Assembly: GCF_051401765.1 (NCBI RefSeq)
Contig: NW_027480450.1
Location: 1,488,001-1,552,000 of the forward strand
DNA from: Calliopsis andreniformis
Lineage: Eukaryota; Arthropoda; Insecta; Hymenoptera; Andrenidae
Reading direction: 5' to 3'
Length of the DNA stretch: 64,000 nt
The notes under the pieces were generated by a model that worked only from the letters and a program-made list of their open reading frames with translations, was not told the DNA's origin and did not search any database. This document shows, one piece after another, positions 12,331-26,606 of this stretch (the first letter of the stretch is position 1; each line of letters opens with the position of its first letter). A program made the translations under genes and the position numbers.

Positions 12331-14460
12331 CAATTCTCAATCCTCAATACTCAACCATCAATACTGAATTCTCAATACACAATAGAATATCCTGAATTCG
12401 CAGGATTCAATACTCAAACCTCAATCCTAAACCCTCAGCCCTCATCCTCCATCCTCGATCCTGAGCCCTCATCCTCAATCCTCAAACGTCAATCCTCAAT
12501 CCTCAATCTTCAATCCTCAATACTCAACCTTCAATCCTCAATCCTCAGTCCTCAAACCTCAATTCTGAATCCTCAATCCTGAATCCTCAACCTTCAGCCC
12601 TCAGTCCTCAACAATCAGTTGTCAATCCTCAATCCTCAATAGAATATCCTCAATTCACAGTTTTCAATACTCAATACTCCATCTGCAATCTTCAAATCTC
12701 TATCCACAAACATCAATTCTCTTCACTCAACCCTCAACACTGAGTCCTCAAAGTTCAATCCTCAATCCTCAATTCTCAATCTTCAATCCTCAATACTGAA
12801 TCTTCAATCCTCAATCCTCAATCCTCAATCCTCAATCCTCAATCCTCAATCTTCAATCCTCAGTCCCCAATCCTTAATCTTCAATCCTGAATCCTCAATC
12901 CTCAATCCTCAATCCTCAATCCTCAATCTTCAATCCTCAATACTCAATCTTCAATCCTCAATCCTCAGTCCTCAATCCTCAATTCTGAATCCTCAATAAT
13001 CAATCTTCAACCCTCAACCCTCAGTCCTCAATACTCAACCATCAATCCTCAATTCTCAATACTCAATAGAATATCCAGAATTCTCAGGATTCAATACTCA
13101 AACCTCAATCCTCAACCATCAGCCCTCATCCTCCATCCTCAATCCTCAATCCTCAATCCTCAATCTTCAATCCTCAATACTCAATCCTCAGTCATGAATA
13201 CTCAATCTTCAATACTCATTCCTCAATCCTCTATACTCAATCCTCAATCCTCAGTCCTCAATCCTCAATACTCAGCCGTCAATCCTCAATCCCCAATCCT
13301 CAATTCTCAATCTTCAATCCTCAGTCATGGATACTCAATCTTCAATACTCAATCCTCAATCCTCTATCCTCAATCCTCAGTCCTCAATACTCAATCGTCA
13401 ATCCTCAATCCGCAATCCTCAATCTTCAATCTTCAATACTCAATCCTCAATCCTCAATCCTCAGTCATGAATACACAATCTTCAATACTCAATCCTCAAT
13501 CCTCTATCCTGAATCCTCAATCCCCAATCCTCAATCGTCAATCCTCAATCCCCAATCCTCAATCTTCAATCCTCGATCCTCAATTCTCAATCCTCCATCC
13601 GCAATCTTCAATCCTCAATACTCAATCTTCACTGCTCAATTCTCAATCCTCAATCCTTAATCCCCAATCCTCAATCCTCAATCCTCAATCTTCAATCCTC
13701 AACACTCAATCTTCAATCCTCAGTCCTCAATTCTCAATCCTCAATCCTCAATCCTCAATCGTCAATCTTCAATCCTGAATATTCAATCCTCAATCCTCAA
13801 TCCTCAATCCTCAATCCTCAACCCTCATTCTTTAATCCTCAATACCCAATCCTCAATCTTCAATCCTCAATCCTCAATCCTCAATCCTCAATTCTCAATC
13901 CTCAATCCTCAGTCCTCAGTCCTCAATCCTCAGTCCCCAACCGTCAGCCCTCATCCTCAATCCTCAAACGTCAATCCTCAATCCTCAATCTTCAATCCTC
14001 AATACGCAACCTTCAATCCTCAAACCTCAGTCCTCAAACCCCAATTCTGAATCCTCAATCCTCAATCCTCAATCTTCAATCCTCAATACTCAATCTTCAA
14101 TCCTCAATCCTCAGTCCTCAATCCTCAATTCTGAATCCTCAGTACTCAACCTTGAACCCTCAACCCTCAGTCCTCAATACTCAACCATCAATCCTCAATT
14201 CTCAATACTCAATGGAATATCCAGAATTCTCAGGATTCAATACTCAAACCTCAATCCTCAACTATCAGCCCTCATCCTCCATCCTCAATCCTCAATCCTC
14301 AATCCTCAATCTTCAATCCTCAATTCTCAATCCTCAGTCATGAATACTCAATCTTCAATACTCATTCCTCAATCCTCTATACTGAATCCTCAATCCTCAG
14401 TCCTCAATCCTCAATACTCAGCCGTCAATCCTCAATTCCCAATCCTCAATCCTCAATCCT

Positions 14461-14600
14461 CAATACTCAGCCGTCAATCCTCAATCCCCAATCCTCAATC
14501 CTGAATCCTCAATCCTCAATCCTCAATCCTCAATACTCAGCCGTCAATCCTCAATCCCCAATCCTCAATCCTCAATCCTCAATCCTCAATCCTCAATCCT
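14461..14600 (+). repeat. 70-bp tandem duplication (10 words) private to P1
   Basis: The string around CAATACTCAGCCGTC occurs twice here, at about 14,461 and 14,531, 70 bp apart. The corresponding places in A1 (about 371) and P2 (about 20,098) have it once. The duplication is exactly ten 7-bp words, so register is preserved. One copy has gained a TGAATCC word. It is a recent local event, since it splits otherwise near-identical blocks. Confidence 0.85.
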
Positions 14601-15668
14601 CAATCCTCAGTCATGAATACTCAATCTTCAATACTCAATCCTCAATCCTCTATCCTCAATCCTCAGTCCTCAATACTCAATCGTCAATCCTCAATCCCCA
14701 ATCCTCAATCTTCAATCTTCAATACTCAATCCTCAATCCTCAATCCTCAGTCATGAATAGTCAATCTTCAATACTCAATCCTCAATCCTCTATCCTCAAT
14801 CCTCAATCCCCAATCCTCAATCGTCAATCCTAAATCCCCAATCCTCAATCTTCAATCCTCAATCCTCAATCCTCAATCCTCCATCCTCAATCTTCAATCC
14901 TCAGTCCTCAATACTCAATCGTCAATCCTCAATCCCCAATCCTCAATCTTCAATCTTCAATACTCAATCCTCAATCCTCAATCCTCAGTCATGAATACTC
15001 AATCTTCAATACTCAATCCTCAATCCTCTATCCTCAATCCTCAGTCCTCAATACTCAATCGTCAATCCTCAATCCCCAATCCTCAATCTTTAATCTTCAA
15101 TACTCAATCCTCAATCCTCAATCCTCAGTCATGAATAGTCAATCTTCAATACTCAATCCTCAATCCTCAATCCTCAACCATCATTCTTCAATCGTCAATA
15201 CCCAATCCTCAATCTTCAATCCTCAATCCGCAATCCTAAATTCTCAATCCTCAATCCTCAATCCTCAATCCTCAGTCATGAATACTCAATCTTCAATACT
15301 CAATCCTCAATCCTCTAACCTCAATCCTCAGTCCTCAATACTCAATCGTCAATCCTCAATCCCCAATCCTCAACCTTCATTCTTCAATACCCAATCCTCA
15401 ATCCTCAATCCTCAGTCATGAATAGTCAATCTTCAATACTCAATCCTCAATCCTCTATCCTCAATCCTCAATCCCCAATCCTCAATCGTCAATCCTAAAT
15501 CCCCAATCCTCAATCCTCAATCCTCAATCGTCAATCGTCAGTCCTCAATCCTCAATCCTCAATCCTCGTTCTTCAAACCTCAATTCTCAACCCTCAGTCC
15601 TCATCCTCAATTCTCAATTCTCAATCTTCAATACTCAATCCTCAACCCTCAATACTCAATACACAATA

Positions 15669-15974
15669 GAATATCCTGAATTCGCAGGATTCAATACTCA
15701 AACCTCAATCCTCAACCCTCAGTCCTCATCCTCCATCCTCGATCCTCAGCCCTCATCCTCAATCCTCAACACACAATCCTCAATCCTCAATCTTCAATCC
15801 TCAATCATCAATCATCAATCCTCAATCTTCAATGCTCAATCCTCAATCGTCAATCGTCAATCCTCAATCCTCAATCCTCAATCATCAATCCTCAATCTTC
15901 AATACTCAATCCTCAATCCTCAATTCTCAACCCTCAATACTCAACCATGAATGCTCAATTCTCAATACTCAATT
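15669..15974 (+). repeat. 306-bp segment between two class a islands, absent from A1
   Basis: Two class a islands start at 15,669 and 15,975, 306 bp apart, and again at 21,236 and 21,542 in P2. In A1 there is one island, at 1,509. Its left flank (ACACAATAGA) matches the first island and its right flank (AAACATCAATCCTC) matches the second. A1 therefore looks like a recombinant between the two islands that lost 306 bp. The length is not a multiple of 7 because 6-base words lie in the interval. The reverse event, a duplication in P, is possible but fits the hybrid flanks less simply. Confidence 0.8.
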
Positions 15975-17967
15975 GAATATCGTGAATTCGCAGGATTCAA
16001 TACTCAAACATCAATCCTCATCCCTCAGCCCTCATCCTCCATCCTCGATCCTCAATCCTCAATCCTCAATCTTCAATCCCCAATACTCGATCTTCAACCT
16101 TCAATCCTGTATACTCAATCTTCAACACTCAATCCCCAATACTCAATCTTCAATCCTCAATGCTCAATCCAAAATCCCCTATCCTCAGTCCTCAATCCTC
16201 AATCCTGAATCCTCAAACCTCGATCCTCAACCGTCAGTCCTCGTCCTCAACCCTAAAACCTCAATACTCAATCATCTATACTCAATCTTCAACCCTCAAT
16301 CCTCAATCCTCAATGCTCAATCCTCAATCCTCAATATTCAACACACAACCCTCAACCATCAATCCTCAATACTCAACCATCAATCCTCAATTCTCGATAC
16401 TCAATAGAACATCCTGAAATCTCATGGTTCAATACTCAATCCACAATATACAATAATCAAACCTCAATCCTCAAGCATAAATTCTCAACACTCAATCCTC
16501 AACACTCAGTCCTCTCTCTTGAATCCTCCATCCTCAATCCTCAATCCTCAACCGTCAATCCTCAATCCTCAATCCTCAATCCCGTATCCTCAACACTGAA
16601 TCCTCAATCTTCAGACCTCAGTCCTCAAAAATCAATTGTCAATCCTCAATCCTGAATAGAATATCCTCAATTCACAGTTTTCAATAATCAATCCCCATAC
16701 TTCAATCTTCAAAACTCAATCCACAAACATCAATTCTCATCACTCAACCATCAACACTCAGTCCCCAATCCTCAATCTTCAATCCTCAATCTTCAATCCT
16801 CAATATTCAATCCTAAATCCTCAATCCTCTATTCTCAATCCTCAATCCTCAATCCTCAATCTTCAATCCTCAGTCCCCAATCCTTAATCTTCAGTCCTCA
16901 ATCCTCAATCCTCAATCGTCAATCCTCAATCCTCAGTCCTCAATCCTCAATCCTCAATTCCCAATCCTCAACCCTCAATCCTCAGACCTCAAACATCAAT
17001 ACTCAACCCTCAGTCCTCGTCCTCAATCCACAACACTCAATACTCAATCCTCAATCTTCAATCATCAATATTCAATATTCAATCCCCAATCCTCAATCCT
17101 CAGTCCTCAATCCTCAGTCCTCAAACCTCAATCCTGAATCTTCAATCCTCAATACTCAATCCTCAATCCTCAATCCTCAATCCTCAATCTTCAATCCTCA
17201 GTCCCCAATCCTTAATCTTCAATCCTCAATCCTCAATCCTCAATCGTCAATCCTCAATCCTCAGTCCTCAATCCTCAATCCTCAAACCTCAATACTCAAT
17301 CCTCGATCATCAATCCTCAATCTTCAATACTCAATCCTCAATCCTCAATCCTCAATCCTCAATCCTCAGTCCTCAATCCTCAATCGTCAATCCTCAATCC
17401 CCAATCCTCAATCTTCAATCCTCAATGCTCAATCCTCAATCCTCAATCCTCAACCTTCAATCCTCAATACTCAATCTTCAATCCTCAGTCCTCAATCCTC
17501 AATCCTCAATTCTCAATCCTCAACCCTCAATCCTCAGACCTCAAACATCAATACTAAACCCTCAGTCCTCGTCCTCAACCCACAACCCTCAATACTCAAT
17601 CCTCAACCTTCAATCATCAATATTCAATATTCAATCCTCAATCCTCAATCCTCAGCCCTCAATCCTCAGTCCTCAAACCTCAATCCTGAATCCTCAAACC
17701 TGAATCCTCAATCGTCAGCCCCCAGTCCTCAACAATCAGTTGTCAATCCTCAATCCTCAGTAGAATATCCTCAATTCACAGTTTTCAATACTCAATACTC
17801 TATCTGCAACCTTCAAATCTCTACCCACAAACATCAATTCTCGTCACTCAACACTCAACACTCAGTCCCCAATCCTCAATCTTCAATCCTCGATCCTCAG
17901 TCCTCAATCCTCAATCGTCAATCTTCAATGCTGAATATTCAATCTTCAATCCTCAATCCTCAATCCT

Positions 17968-20900
17968 CAATTCTCAATCCTCAATACTCAACCATCAATA
18001 CTGAATTCTCAATACACAATAGAATATCCTGAATTCGCAGGATTCAATACTCAAACCTCAATCCTAAACCCTCAGCCCTCATCCTCCATCCTCGATCCTG
18101 AGCCCTCATCCTCAATCCTCAAACGTCAATCCTCAATCCTCAATCTTCAATCCTCAATACTCAACCTTCAATCCTCAATCCTCAGTCCTCAAACCTCAAT
18201 TCTGAATCCTCAATCCTGAATCCTCAACCTTCAGCCCTCAGTCCTCAACAATCAGTTGTCAATCCTCAATCCTCAATAGAATATCCTCAATTCACAGTTT
18301 TCAATACTCAATACTCCATCTGCAATCTTCAAATCTCTATCCACAAACATCAATTCTCTTCACTCAACCCTCAACACTGAGTCCTCAAAGTTCAATCCTC
18401 AATCCTCAATTCTCAATCTTCAATCCTCAATACTGAATCTTCAATCCTCAATCCTCAATCCTCAATCCTCAATCCTCAATCCTCAATCTTCAATCCTCAG
18501 TCCCCAATCCTTAATCTTCAATCCTGAATCCTCAATCCTCAATCCTCAATCCTCAATCCTCAATCTTCAATCCTCAATACTCAATCTTCAATCCTCAATC
18601 CTCAGTCCTCAATCCTCAATTCTGAATCCTCAATAATCAATCTTCAACCCTCAACCCTCAGTCCTCAATACTCAACCATCAATCCTCAATTCTCAATACT
18701 CAATAGAATATCCAGAATTCTCAGGATTCAATACTCAAACCTCAATCCTCAACCATCAGCCCTCATCCTCCATCCTCAATCCTCAATCCTCAATCCTCAA
18801 TCTTCAATCCTCAATACTCAATCCTCAGTCATGAATACTCAATCTTCAATACTCATTCCTCAATCCTCTATACTCAATCCTCAATCCTCAGTCCTCAATC
18901 CTCAATACTCAGCCGTCAATCCTCAATCCCCAATCCTCAATCCTCAATCTTCAATCCTCAGTCATGGATACTCAATCTTCAATACTCAATCCTCAATCCT
19001 CTATCCTCAATCCTCAGTCCTCAATACTCAATCGTCAATCCTCAATCCGCAATCCTCAATCTTCAATCTTCAATACTCAATCCTCAATCCTCAATCCTCA
19101 GTCATGAATACACAATCTTCAATACTCAATCCTCAATCCTCTATCCTGAATCCTCAATCCCCAATCCTCAATCGTCAATCCTCAATCCCCAATCCTCAAT
19201 CTTCAATCCTCGATCCTCAATTCTCAATCCTCCATCCGCAATCTTCAATCCTCAATACTCAATCTTCACTGCTCAATTCTCAATCCTCAATCCTTAATCC
19301 CCAATCCTCAATCCTCAATCCTCAATCTTCAATCCTCAACACTCAATCTTCAATCCTCAGTCCTCAATTCTCAATCCTCAATCCTCAATCCTCAATCGTC
19401 AATCTTCAATCCTGAATATTCAATCCTCAATCCTCAATCCTCAATCCTCAATCCTCAACCCTCATTCTTTAATCCTCAATACCCAATCCTCAATCTTCAA
19501 TCCTCAATCCTCAATCCTCAATCCTCAATTCTCAATCCTCAATCCTCAGTCCTCAGTCCTCAAACCTCAGTCCCCAACCGTCAGCCCTCATCCTCAATCC
19601 TCAAACGTCAATCCTCAATCCTCAATCTTCAATCCTCAATACGCAACCTTCAATCCTCAAACCTCAGTCCTCAAACCCCAATTCTGAATCCTCAATCCTC
19701 AATCCTCAATCTTCAATCCTCAATACTCAATCTTCAATCCTCAATCCTCAGTCCTCAATCCTCAATTCTGAATCCTCAGTACTCAACCTTGAACCCTCAA
19801 CCCTCAGTCCTCAATACTCAACCATCAATCCTCAATTCTCAATACTCAATGGAATATCCAGAATTCTCAGGATTCAATACTCAAACCTCAATCCTCAACT
19901 ATCAGCCCTCATCCTCCATCCTCAATCCTCAATCCTCAATCCTCAATCTTCAATCCTCAATTCTCAATCCTCAGTCATGAATACTCAATCTTCAATACTC
20001 ATTCCTCAATCCTCTATACTCAATCCTCAATCCTCAGTCCTCAATCCTCAATACTCAGCCGTCAATCCTCAATTCCCAATCCTCAATCCTCAATCCTCAA
20101 TACTCAGCCGTCAATCCTCAATCCCCAATCCTCAATCCTCAATCCTCAATCCTCAATCCTCAATCCTCAATCCTCAGTCATGAATACTCAATCTTCAATA
20201 CTCAATCCTCAATCCTCTATCCTCAATCCTCAGTCCTCAATACTCAATCGTCAATCCTCAATCCCCAATCCTCAATCTTCAATCTTCAATACTCAATCCT
20301 CAATCCTCAATCCTCAGTCATGAATAGTCAATCTTCAATACTCAATCCTCAATCCTCTATCCTCAATCCTCAATCCCCAATCCTCAATCGTCAATCCTAA
20401 ATCCCCAATCCTCAATCTTCAATCCTCAATCCTCAATCCTCAATCCTCCATCCTCAATCTTCAATCCTCAGTCCTCAATACTCAATCGTCAATCCTCAAT
20501 CCCCAATCCTCAATCTTCAATCTTCAATACTCAATCCTCAATCCTCAATCCTCAGTCATGAATACTCAATCTTCAATACTCAATCCTCAATCCTCTATCC
20601 TCAGTCCTCAGTCCTCAATACTCAATCGTCAATCCTCAATCCCCAATCCTCAATCTTTAATCTTCAATACTCAATCCTCAATCCTCAATCCTCAGTCATG
20701 AATAGTCAATCTTCAATACTCAATCCTCAATCCTCAATCCTCAACCATCATTCTTCAATCGTCAATACCCAATCCTCAATCTTCAATCCTCAATCCGCAA
20801 TCCTAAATTCTCAATCCTCAATCCTCAATCCTCAATCCTCAGTCATGAATACTCAATCTTCAATACTCAATCCTCAATCCTCTATCCTCAATCCTCAGTC

Positions 20901-23597
20901 CTCAATACTCAATCGTCAATCCTCAATCCCCAATCCTCAACCTTCATTCTTCAATACCCAATCCTCAATCCTCAATCCTCAGTCATGAATAGTCAATCTT
21001 CAATACTCAATCCTCAATCCTCTATCCTCAATCCTCAATCCCCAATCCTCAATCGTCAATCCTAAATCCCCAATCCTCAATCCTCAATCCTCAATCGTCA
21101 ATCGTCAGTCCTCAATCCTCAATCCTCAATCCTCGTTCTTCAAACCTCAATTCTCAACCCTCAGTCCTCATCCTCAATTCTCAATTCTCAATCTTCAATA
21201 CTCAATCCTCAACCCTCAATACTCAATACACAATAGAATATCCTGAATTCGCAGGATTCAATACTCAAACCTCAATCCTCAACCCTCAGTCCTCATCCTC
21301 CATCCTCGATCCTCAGCCCTCATCCTCAATCCTCAACACACAATCGTCAATCCTCAATCTTCAATCCTCAATCATCAATCATCAATCCTCAATCTTCAAT
21401 GCTCAATCCTCAATCGTCAATCGTCAATCCTCAATCCTCAATCCTCAATCATCAATCCTCAATCTTCAATACTCAATCCTCAATCCTCAATTCTCAACCC
21501 TCAATACTCAACCATGAATGCTCAATTCTCAATACTCAATTGAATATCCTGAATTCGCAGGATTCAATACTCAAACATCAATCCTCATCCCTCAGCCCTC
21601 ATCCTCCATCCTCGATCCTCAATCCTCAATCCTCAATCTTCAATCCCCAATACTCGATCTTCAACCTTCAATCCTGTATACTCAATCTTCAACACTCAAT
21701 CCCCAATACTCAATCTTCAATCCTCAATGCTCAATCCAAAATCCCCTATCCTCAGTCCTCAACCCTCAATCCTGAATCCTCAATCCTCGATCCTCAACCG
21801 TCAGTCCTCGTCCTCAACCCTAAAACCTCAATACTCAATCATCTATAATCAATCTTCAACCCTCAATCCTCAATCCTCAATGCTCAATCCTCAATCCTCA
21901 ATATTCAACACACAACCCTCAACCATCAATCCTCAATACTCAACCATCAATCCTCAATTCTCGATACTCAATAGAACATCCTGAAATCTCATGGTTCAAT
22001 ACTCAATCCACAATATACAATAATCAAACCTCAATCCTCAAGCATAAATTCTCAACACTCAATCCTCAACACTCAGTCCTCTCTCTTGAATCCTCCATCC
22101 TCAATCCTCAATCCTCAACCGTCAATCCTCAATCCTCAATCCTCAACCCTCAATCCTCAGTCCTCAAACCTCAATCCTCAACCCTCAATCCTCAGTCCTC
22201 AAACCTCAATCCCGTATCCTCAACACTGAATCCTCAATCTTCAGACCTCAGTCCTCAAAAATCAATTGTCAATCCTCAATCCTGAATAGAATATCCTCAA
22301 TTCACAGTTTTCAATAATCAATCCCCATACTTCAATCTTCAAAACTCAATCCACAAACATCAATTCTCATCACTCAACCATCAACACTCAGTCCCCAATC
22401 CTCAATCTTCAATCCTCAATCTTCAATCCTCAATATTCAATCCTAAATCCTCAATCCTCTATTCTCAATCCTCAATCCTCAATCCTCAATCTTCAATCCT
22501 CAGTCCCCAATCCTTAATCTTCAATCCTCAATCCTCAATCCTCAATCGTCAATCCTCAATCCTCAGTCCTCAATCCTCAATCCTCAATTCCCAATCCTCA
22601 ACCCTCAATCCTCAGACCTCAAACATCAATACTCAACCCTCAGTCCTCGTCCTCAATCCACAACACTCAATACTCAATCCTCAATCTTCAATCATCAATA
22701 TTCAATATTCAATCCCCAATCCTCAATCCTCAGTCCTCAATCCTCAGTCCTCAAACCTCAATCCTGAATCTTCAATCCTCAATACTCAATCCTCAATCCT
22801 CAATCCTCAATCCTCAATCTTCAATCCTCAGTCCCCAATCCTTAATCTTCAATCCTCAATCCTCAATCCTCAATCGTCAATCCTCAATCCTCAGTCCTCA
22901 ATCCTCAATCCTCAAACCTCAATACTCAATCCTCGATCATCAATCCTCAATCTTCAATACTCAATCCTCAATCCTCAATCCTCAATCCTCAATCCTCAGT
23001 CCTCAATCCTCAATCGTCAATCCTCAATCCCCAATCCTCAATCTTCAATCCTCAATGCTCAATCCTCAATCCTCAATCCTCAACCTTCAATCCTCAATAC
23101 TCAATCTTCAATCCTCAGTCCTCAATCCTCAATCCTCAATTCTCAATCCTCAACCCTCAATCCTCAGACCTCAAACATCAATACTAAACCCTCAGTCCTC
23201 GTCCTCAACCCACAACCCTCAATACTCAATCCTCAACCTTCAATCATCAATATTCAATATTCAATCCTCAATCCTCAATCCTCAGTCCTCAATCCACAGT
23301 CCTCAAACCTCAATCCTGAATCCTCAAACCTGAATCCTCAATCTTCAGCCCCCAGTCCTCAACAATCAGTTGTCAACCCTCAATCCTCAATAGAATAACC
23401 TCAATTCACAGCTTTCAATACTCAATACTCTATCTGCAACCTTCAGATCTCTATCCACAAACATCCATTCTCGTCACTCAACCCTCAACACTCAGTCCCC
23501 AATCCTCAATCTTCAATCCTCGATCCTCAATCCTCAATCCTCAACCGTCAATCTTGAATCCTGAATATTGAATCTTCAATCCACAATCCTCAATCCC
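17968..23597 (+). repeat. Higher-order block P2, second of the tandem pair
   Basis: P2 is the direct repeat of P1 immediately downstream in the same orientation. It lacks the 70-bp duplication and keeps the 63 bp missing from P1 (about 22,142-22,204). It is collinear with A1 apart from the 306-bp difference. Class a islands are at 18,022, 18,706, 19,852, 21,236 and 21,542; a class b island is at 21,974; class c islands are at 18,279, 22,288 and 23,393. No coding region is supported. Confidence 0.87.
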
Positions 23598-25094
23598 CAA
23601 TCCTCAGCCCTCATCCTTCAATCCTCAATACCCAATCCTCAATCTTCAATCCTCAATCCTCAATCCTCAATCCTCAATCCTCAATCTTCAATCCTCAATA
23701 CTCAATCTTCAATCCTCAGTCCTCAGTCCCCAAACCTCAACTCTGAATCCTCAATCCTGAATCCTCAATCTTCAGCCCTGAGTCCTCAACGATTAGTTGT
23801 CAATCCTCAATCCTCAATAGAACATCCTCAATTCACAGTTTTCAATAATGAATACTCAATCTGCAATCTTCAATCCTGAATACTCAATCTTCAATCCTCA
23901 ATCCTCAGCCCTCAAACCTCAGTTCTGGATCCTCAATACTGAATCCTCAACCTTCAGCGCTCAGTCCTCAACAATCAGTTGTCAATCCTCAATCCTCAAT
24001 AGAATATCCTCTATTCACAGTTTTCAATACTCAATACTCAATCTGCAATCTTCAAATCTCTATCCACAAACATCAATTCTCATCACTCAACCCTCAACAC
24101 TCAGTCCTCAATGTTCAATCCTCAATCCTAAATTCTCAATCTTCAATTCTCAATACTGTATCTTCAATCCTCAATCCTCAATCCTCAATCCTCAATCCTC
24201 AGTCCCCAATCCTCAGTCCTCAATCCTCAATCCTCAATCCTCAATCCTCAATCCTCAATCCTCAATCGTCAGTCATCAATCCTCAATCTTCAATCCTCAA
24301 TCCCCAGTCCTCAATCTGCAATCCTCAATGCTCAATCCTCAATCCTCAAGCCTCAGTCCTCAATCCTCAAACATCAATCCTCAAACCTCAATTCTGAATC
24401 CTCAATACTCAATCTTCAACCCTCAATCCTCAGTCCTCAATACTCAACCATCAATACTCAATTCTCAATACTCAATAGAATATCCTGAATTCGCAGGATT
24501 CAATACTCAACCCTCAATCCTCAACCCTCAGCCCTCATCCTCCATCCTCGATCCTCAGCCCTCATCCTCAATCCTCAATACTCAATCGTCAATCCTCAAC
24601 CTTCAATCCTCAATACTCAATCTTCAATTCTCAATCCTCAGTCCTCAATTCTCAATCCTCAATCCTCAATGCTCAATCCTCAACCGTCAGTCTTCAATCC
24701 TCAATACTCAATCTTCAATCCTCAATCCTCAATCCTCAATCCTCAATCCTCATTCCTCAATCCTCAATACCCAATCCTCAGTCTTCAACCCACAATCCTC
24801 AATCCTCAATTCTCAATTCTCAATCCTCAGTCCTCAGTCCTCAAACCTCAATCCTCAAACCTCAGCCATCATCCTCAATCCCCAATCCTCAATCCTCAAT
24901 CCTCAACCCTTAATCCTCAATCCTCAGTATTCAACACACAACCCTCAACCATCAATCCTCAATACTCAACCATCAATCCTCAATTCTCAATACTCAATAG
25001 AATATCCTAAATTCTCATGGCTCTGAACTCAATCCACAATATCCAATAATCAAATCTCAATCCTCAAAGACCAATTCTCAACACTCAATCCTCA
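23598..25094 (+). repeat. P2 extension shared with A1 (3,565-5,061)
   Basis: The constant offset of 20,033 to A1 continues past the end of the P period through landmarks 23,848 (A1 3,815), 24,478 (4,445), 24,669 (4,636) and 25,000 (4,967). It stops at about 25,094, where A1 switches to G-type words and this copy runs on into Z1. Class c islands lie at 23,820 and 24,002, a class a island at 24,478 and a class b island at 25,000. I saw only scattered substitutions between the copies. Confidence 0.83.
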
Positions 25095-26606
25095 ACACTC
25101 AGCCCTCTCTCTTCAATCCTCCATCCTCAACCCTCAATCCTCAAGCGTCAATCCTCAATCCTCAATCCTCAACCCTCAATCCTCAGTCCTCAAACCTCAA
25201 TCCCGAATCCTCAATCCTGAATCCTCAATCTTCAGACCTCTGTCCTCAAAAATCAATTGTCAATCCTCAATTCTCAACAGAATATCCTAAATTCACAGTT
25301 TTCAATACTCAGTCCCCATTCTTCAATCTTCAAATCTCAATCCACAAACATCAATTCTCATCACTCAATACTCCACACTCAGTCCTCAACCTTCAATCCT
25401 CAATCCTCAATCCTCAGTCTTCAATACTCAATACTCAATCTTCAATCCTCGACCCTCAATTCTCAATCCTCAATACTCAATCCTCAATCGTCAATCCTCA
25501 ATCCCCAATCCTCAATCTTCATTTCTCAATCCTCAGGCTTCAATCCTCAATACTCAATCTTCAATCCGCAATCCTCAATCCTCAACCCTCAATCCTCATT
25601 CTTCAATACTCAATACCAAATCCTCAAACTTCAATCCTCAATCCTCAATCCTCAAACCTCAGACCTCATCCTCAATCCTCAATCCTCAATCCTCAGTCCA
25701 CAATTGTCAATCCCCAATACTCAATCTTCAATCCTCAATCCTCAGTCCTCAAACCTCAATTCTGAATCCTCAATACTCAATCTTCAACCCTCAATCCTCA
25801 GTCCTCAGTCCTCAAACCTCAATCCTCAAACCTCAGCCCTCAAACCTCAATCCTCAAACCTCAGCCCTCATCCTCAATCCTCAATCCTCAATCCTCAATC
25901 TTCAATCCTCAATACTCAATCTTCAATCCTCAGTCCTCAGTCCCCAAACCTCAACTCTGAACCCTCAATCCTGAATCCTCAATCTTCAGCCCTCGGTCCT
26001 CAACAATCAGTCTTCAATACTCAATCCTCAATAGAATATCCTCAATTCAGAGTATTCAATACTCAATACTCAATCTGCAATCTTCAAACCTCCATCCACA
26101 AACATCAATTCTCATCACTCGACCCTCAACACTCAGTCCTCAATGTTCAATCCTCAATCCGAAATTCTCAATCTTCAATTCTCAATACTGCATCTTCAAT
26201 CCTCAATCCTCAATCCTCAGCCCTCATTCTCAATCCTCAATCCTCAATCCTCAACGCTCAATATTCAATCCTCAATACTCAATCTTCAATCCTCAATCCT
26301 CAATCCTCAATCCTCAATCCTTAATCCTCAGTCATCAACCTGCAATCCTCAATGCTCAATCCTCAATCCTCAAGCCTCAGACCTCAATCCTCAATCCTCA
26401 ATCCTCAAACCTCAATACTCAACCGTCAGTCCTCGTCCTCAATCCTCAACCCTCAATACTCAATCCTCAATTTTTCAATCATCAATACTCAGTCTTCAAT
26501 CCTCAATCCTCAATCCTCAATCCTCAATCCTCAATATTCAACACACAACCCTCAACCATCAATCCTCAATACTCAATCATCAATCCTCAATTCTCAATAC
26601 TCAATA
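25000..26606 (+). repeat. Higher-order block Z1 (1.6-kb triplet)
   Basis: Z1 is counted from its class b island at 25,000 to the next at 26,607, a period of 1,607 bp. A class c island with a CAACAGAATATCC start lies at 25,280 and another class c island at 26,034. The final part (about 26,220 onward, continuing into Z2 to about 26,870) is collinear with 29,640-30,290 in X1 at a constant offset of 3,417, so Z and X share a component. It is non-coding array. Confidence 0.82.

Larger units (their letters stand above)
12331..17967 (+). repeat. Higher-order block P1, first of a 5,637-bp tandem pair
   Basis: The word string at 12,331 recurs at 17,968, exactly 5,637 bp later. Landmarks confirm this: 12,385 to 18,022, 13,194 to 18,831 and 14,152 to 19,789 (all 5,637); 15,131 to 20,698 and 16,160 to 21,727 (5,567); 17,425 to 23,055 (5,630). 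The two steps are an extra 70 bp in P1 near 14,461-14,590 and a missing 63 bp in P1 near 16,575. The last 300 bp of P1 (from about 17,650) follow H0-type rather than P2-type variants. Class a islands are at 12,385, 13,069, 14,215, 15,669 and 15,975; a class b island is at 16,407. Confidence 0.88.

Noticed and set aside
15669..15974. The 306-bp segment as a mobile element
   Set aside because: It is bounded by two copies of the same island, has heptamer content and lacks any coding or terminal inverted repeat. Homologous deletion or duplication explains it.
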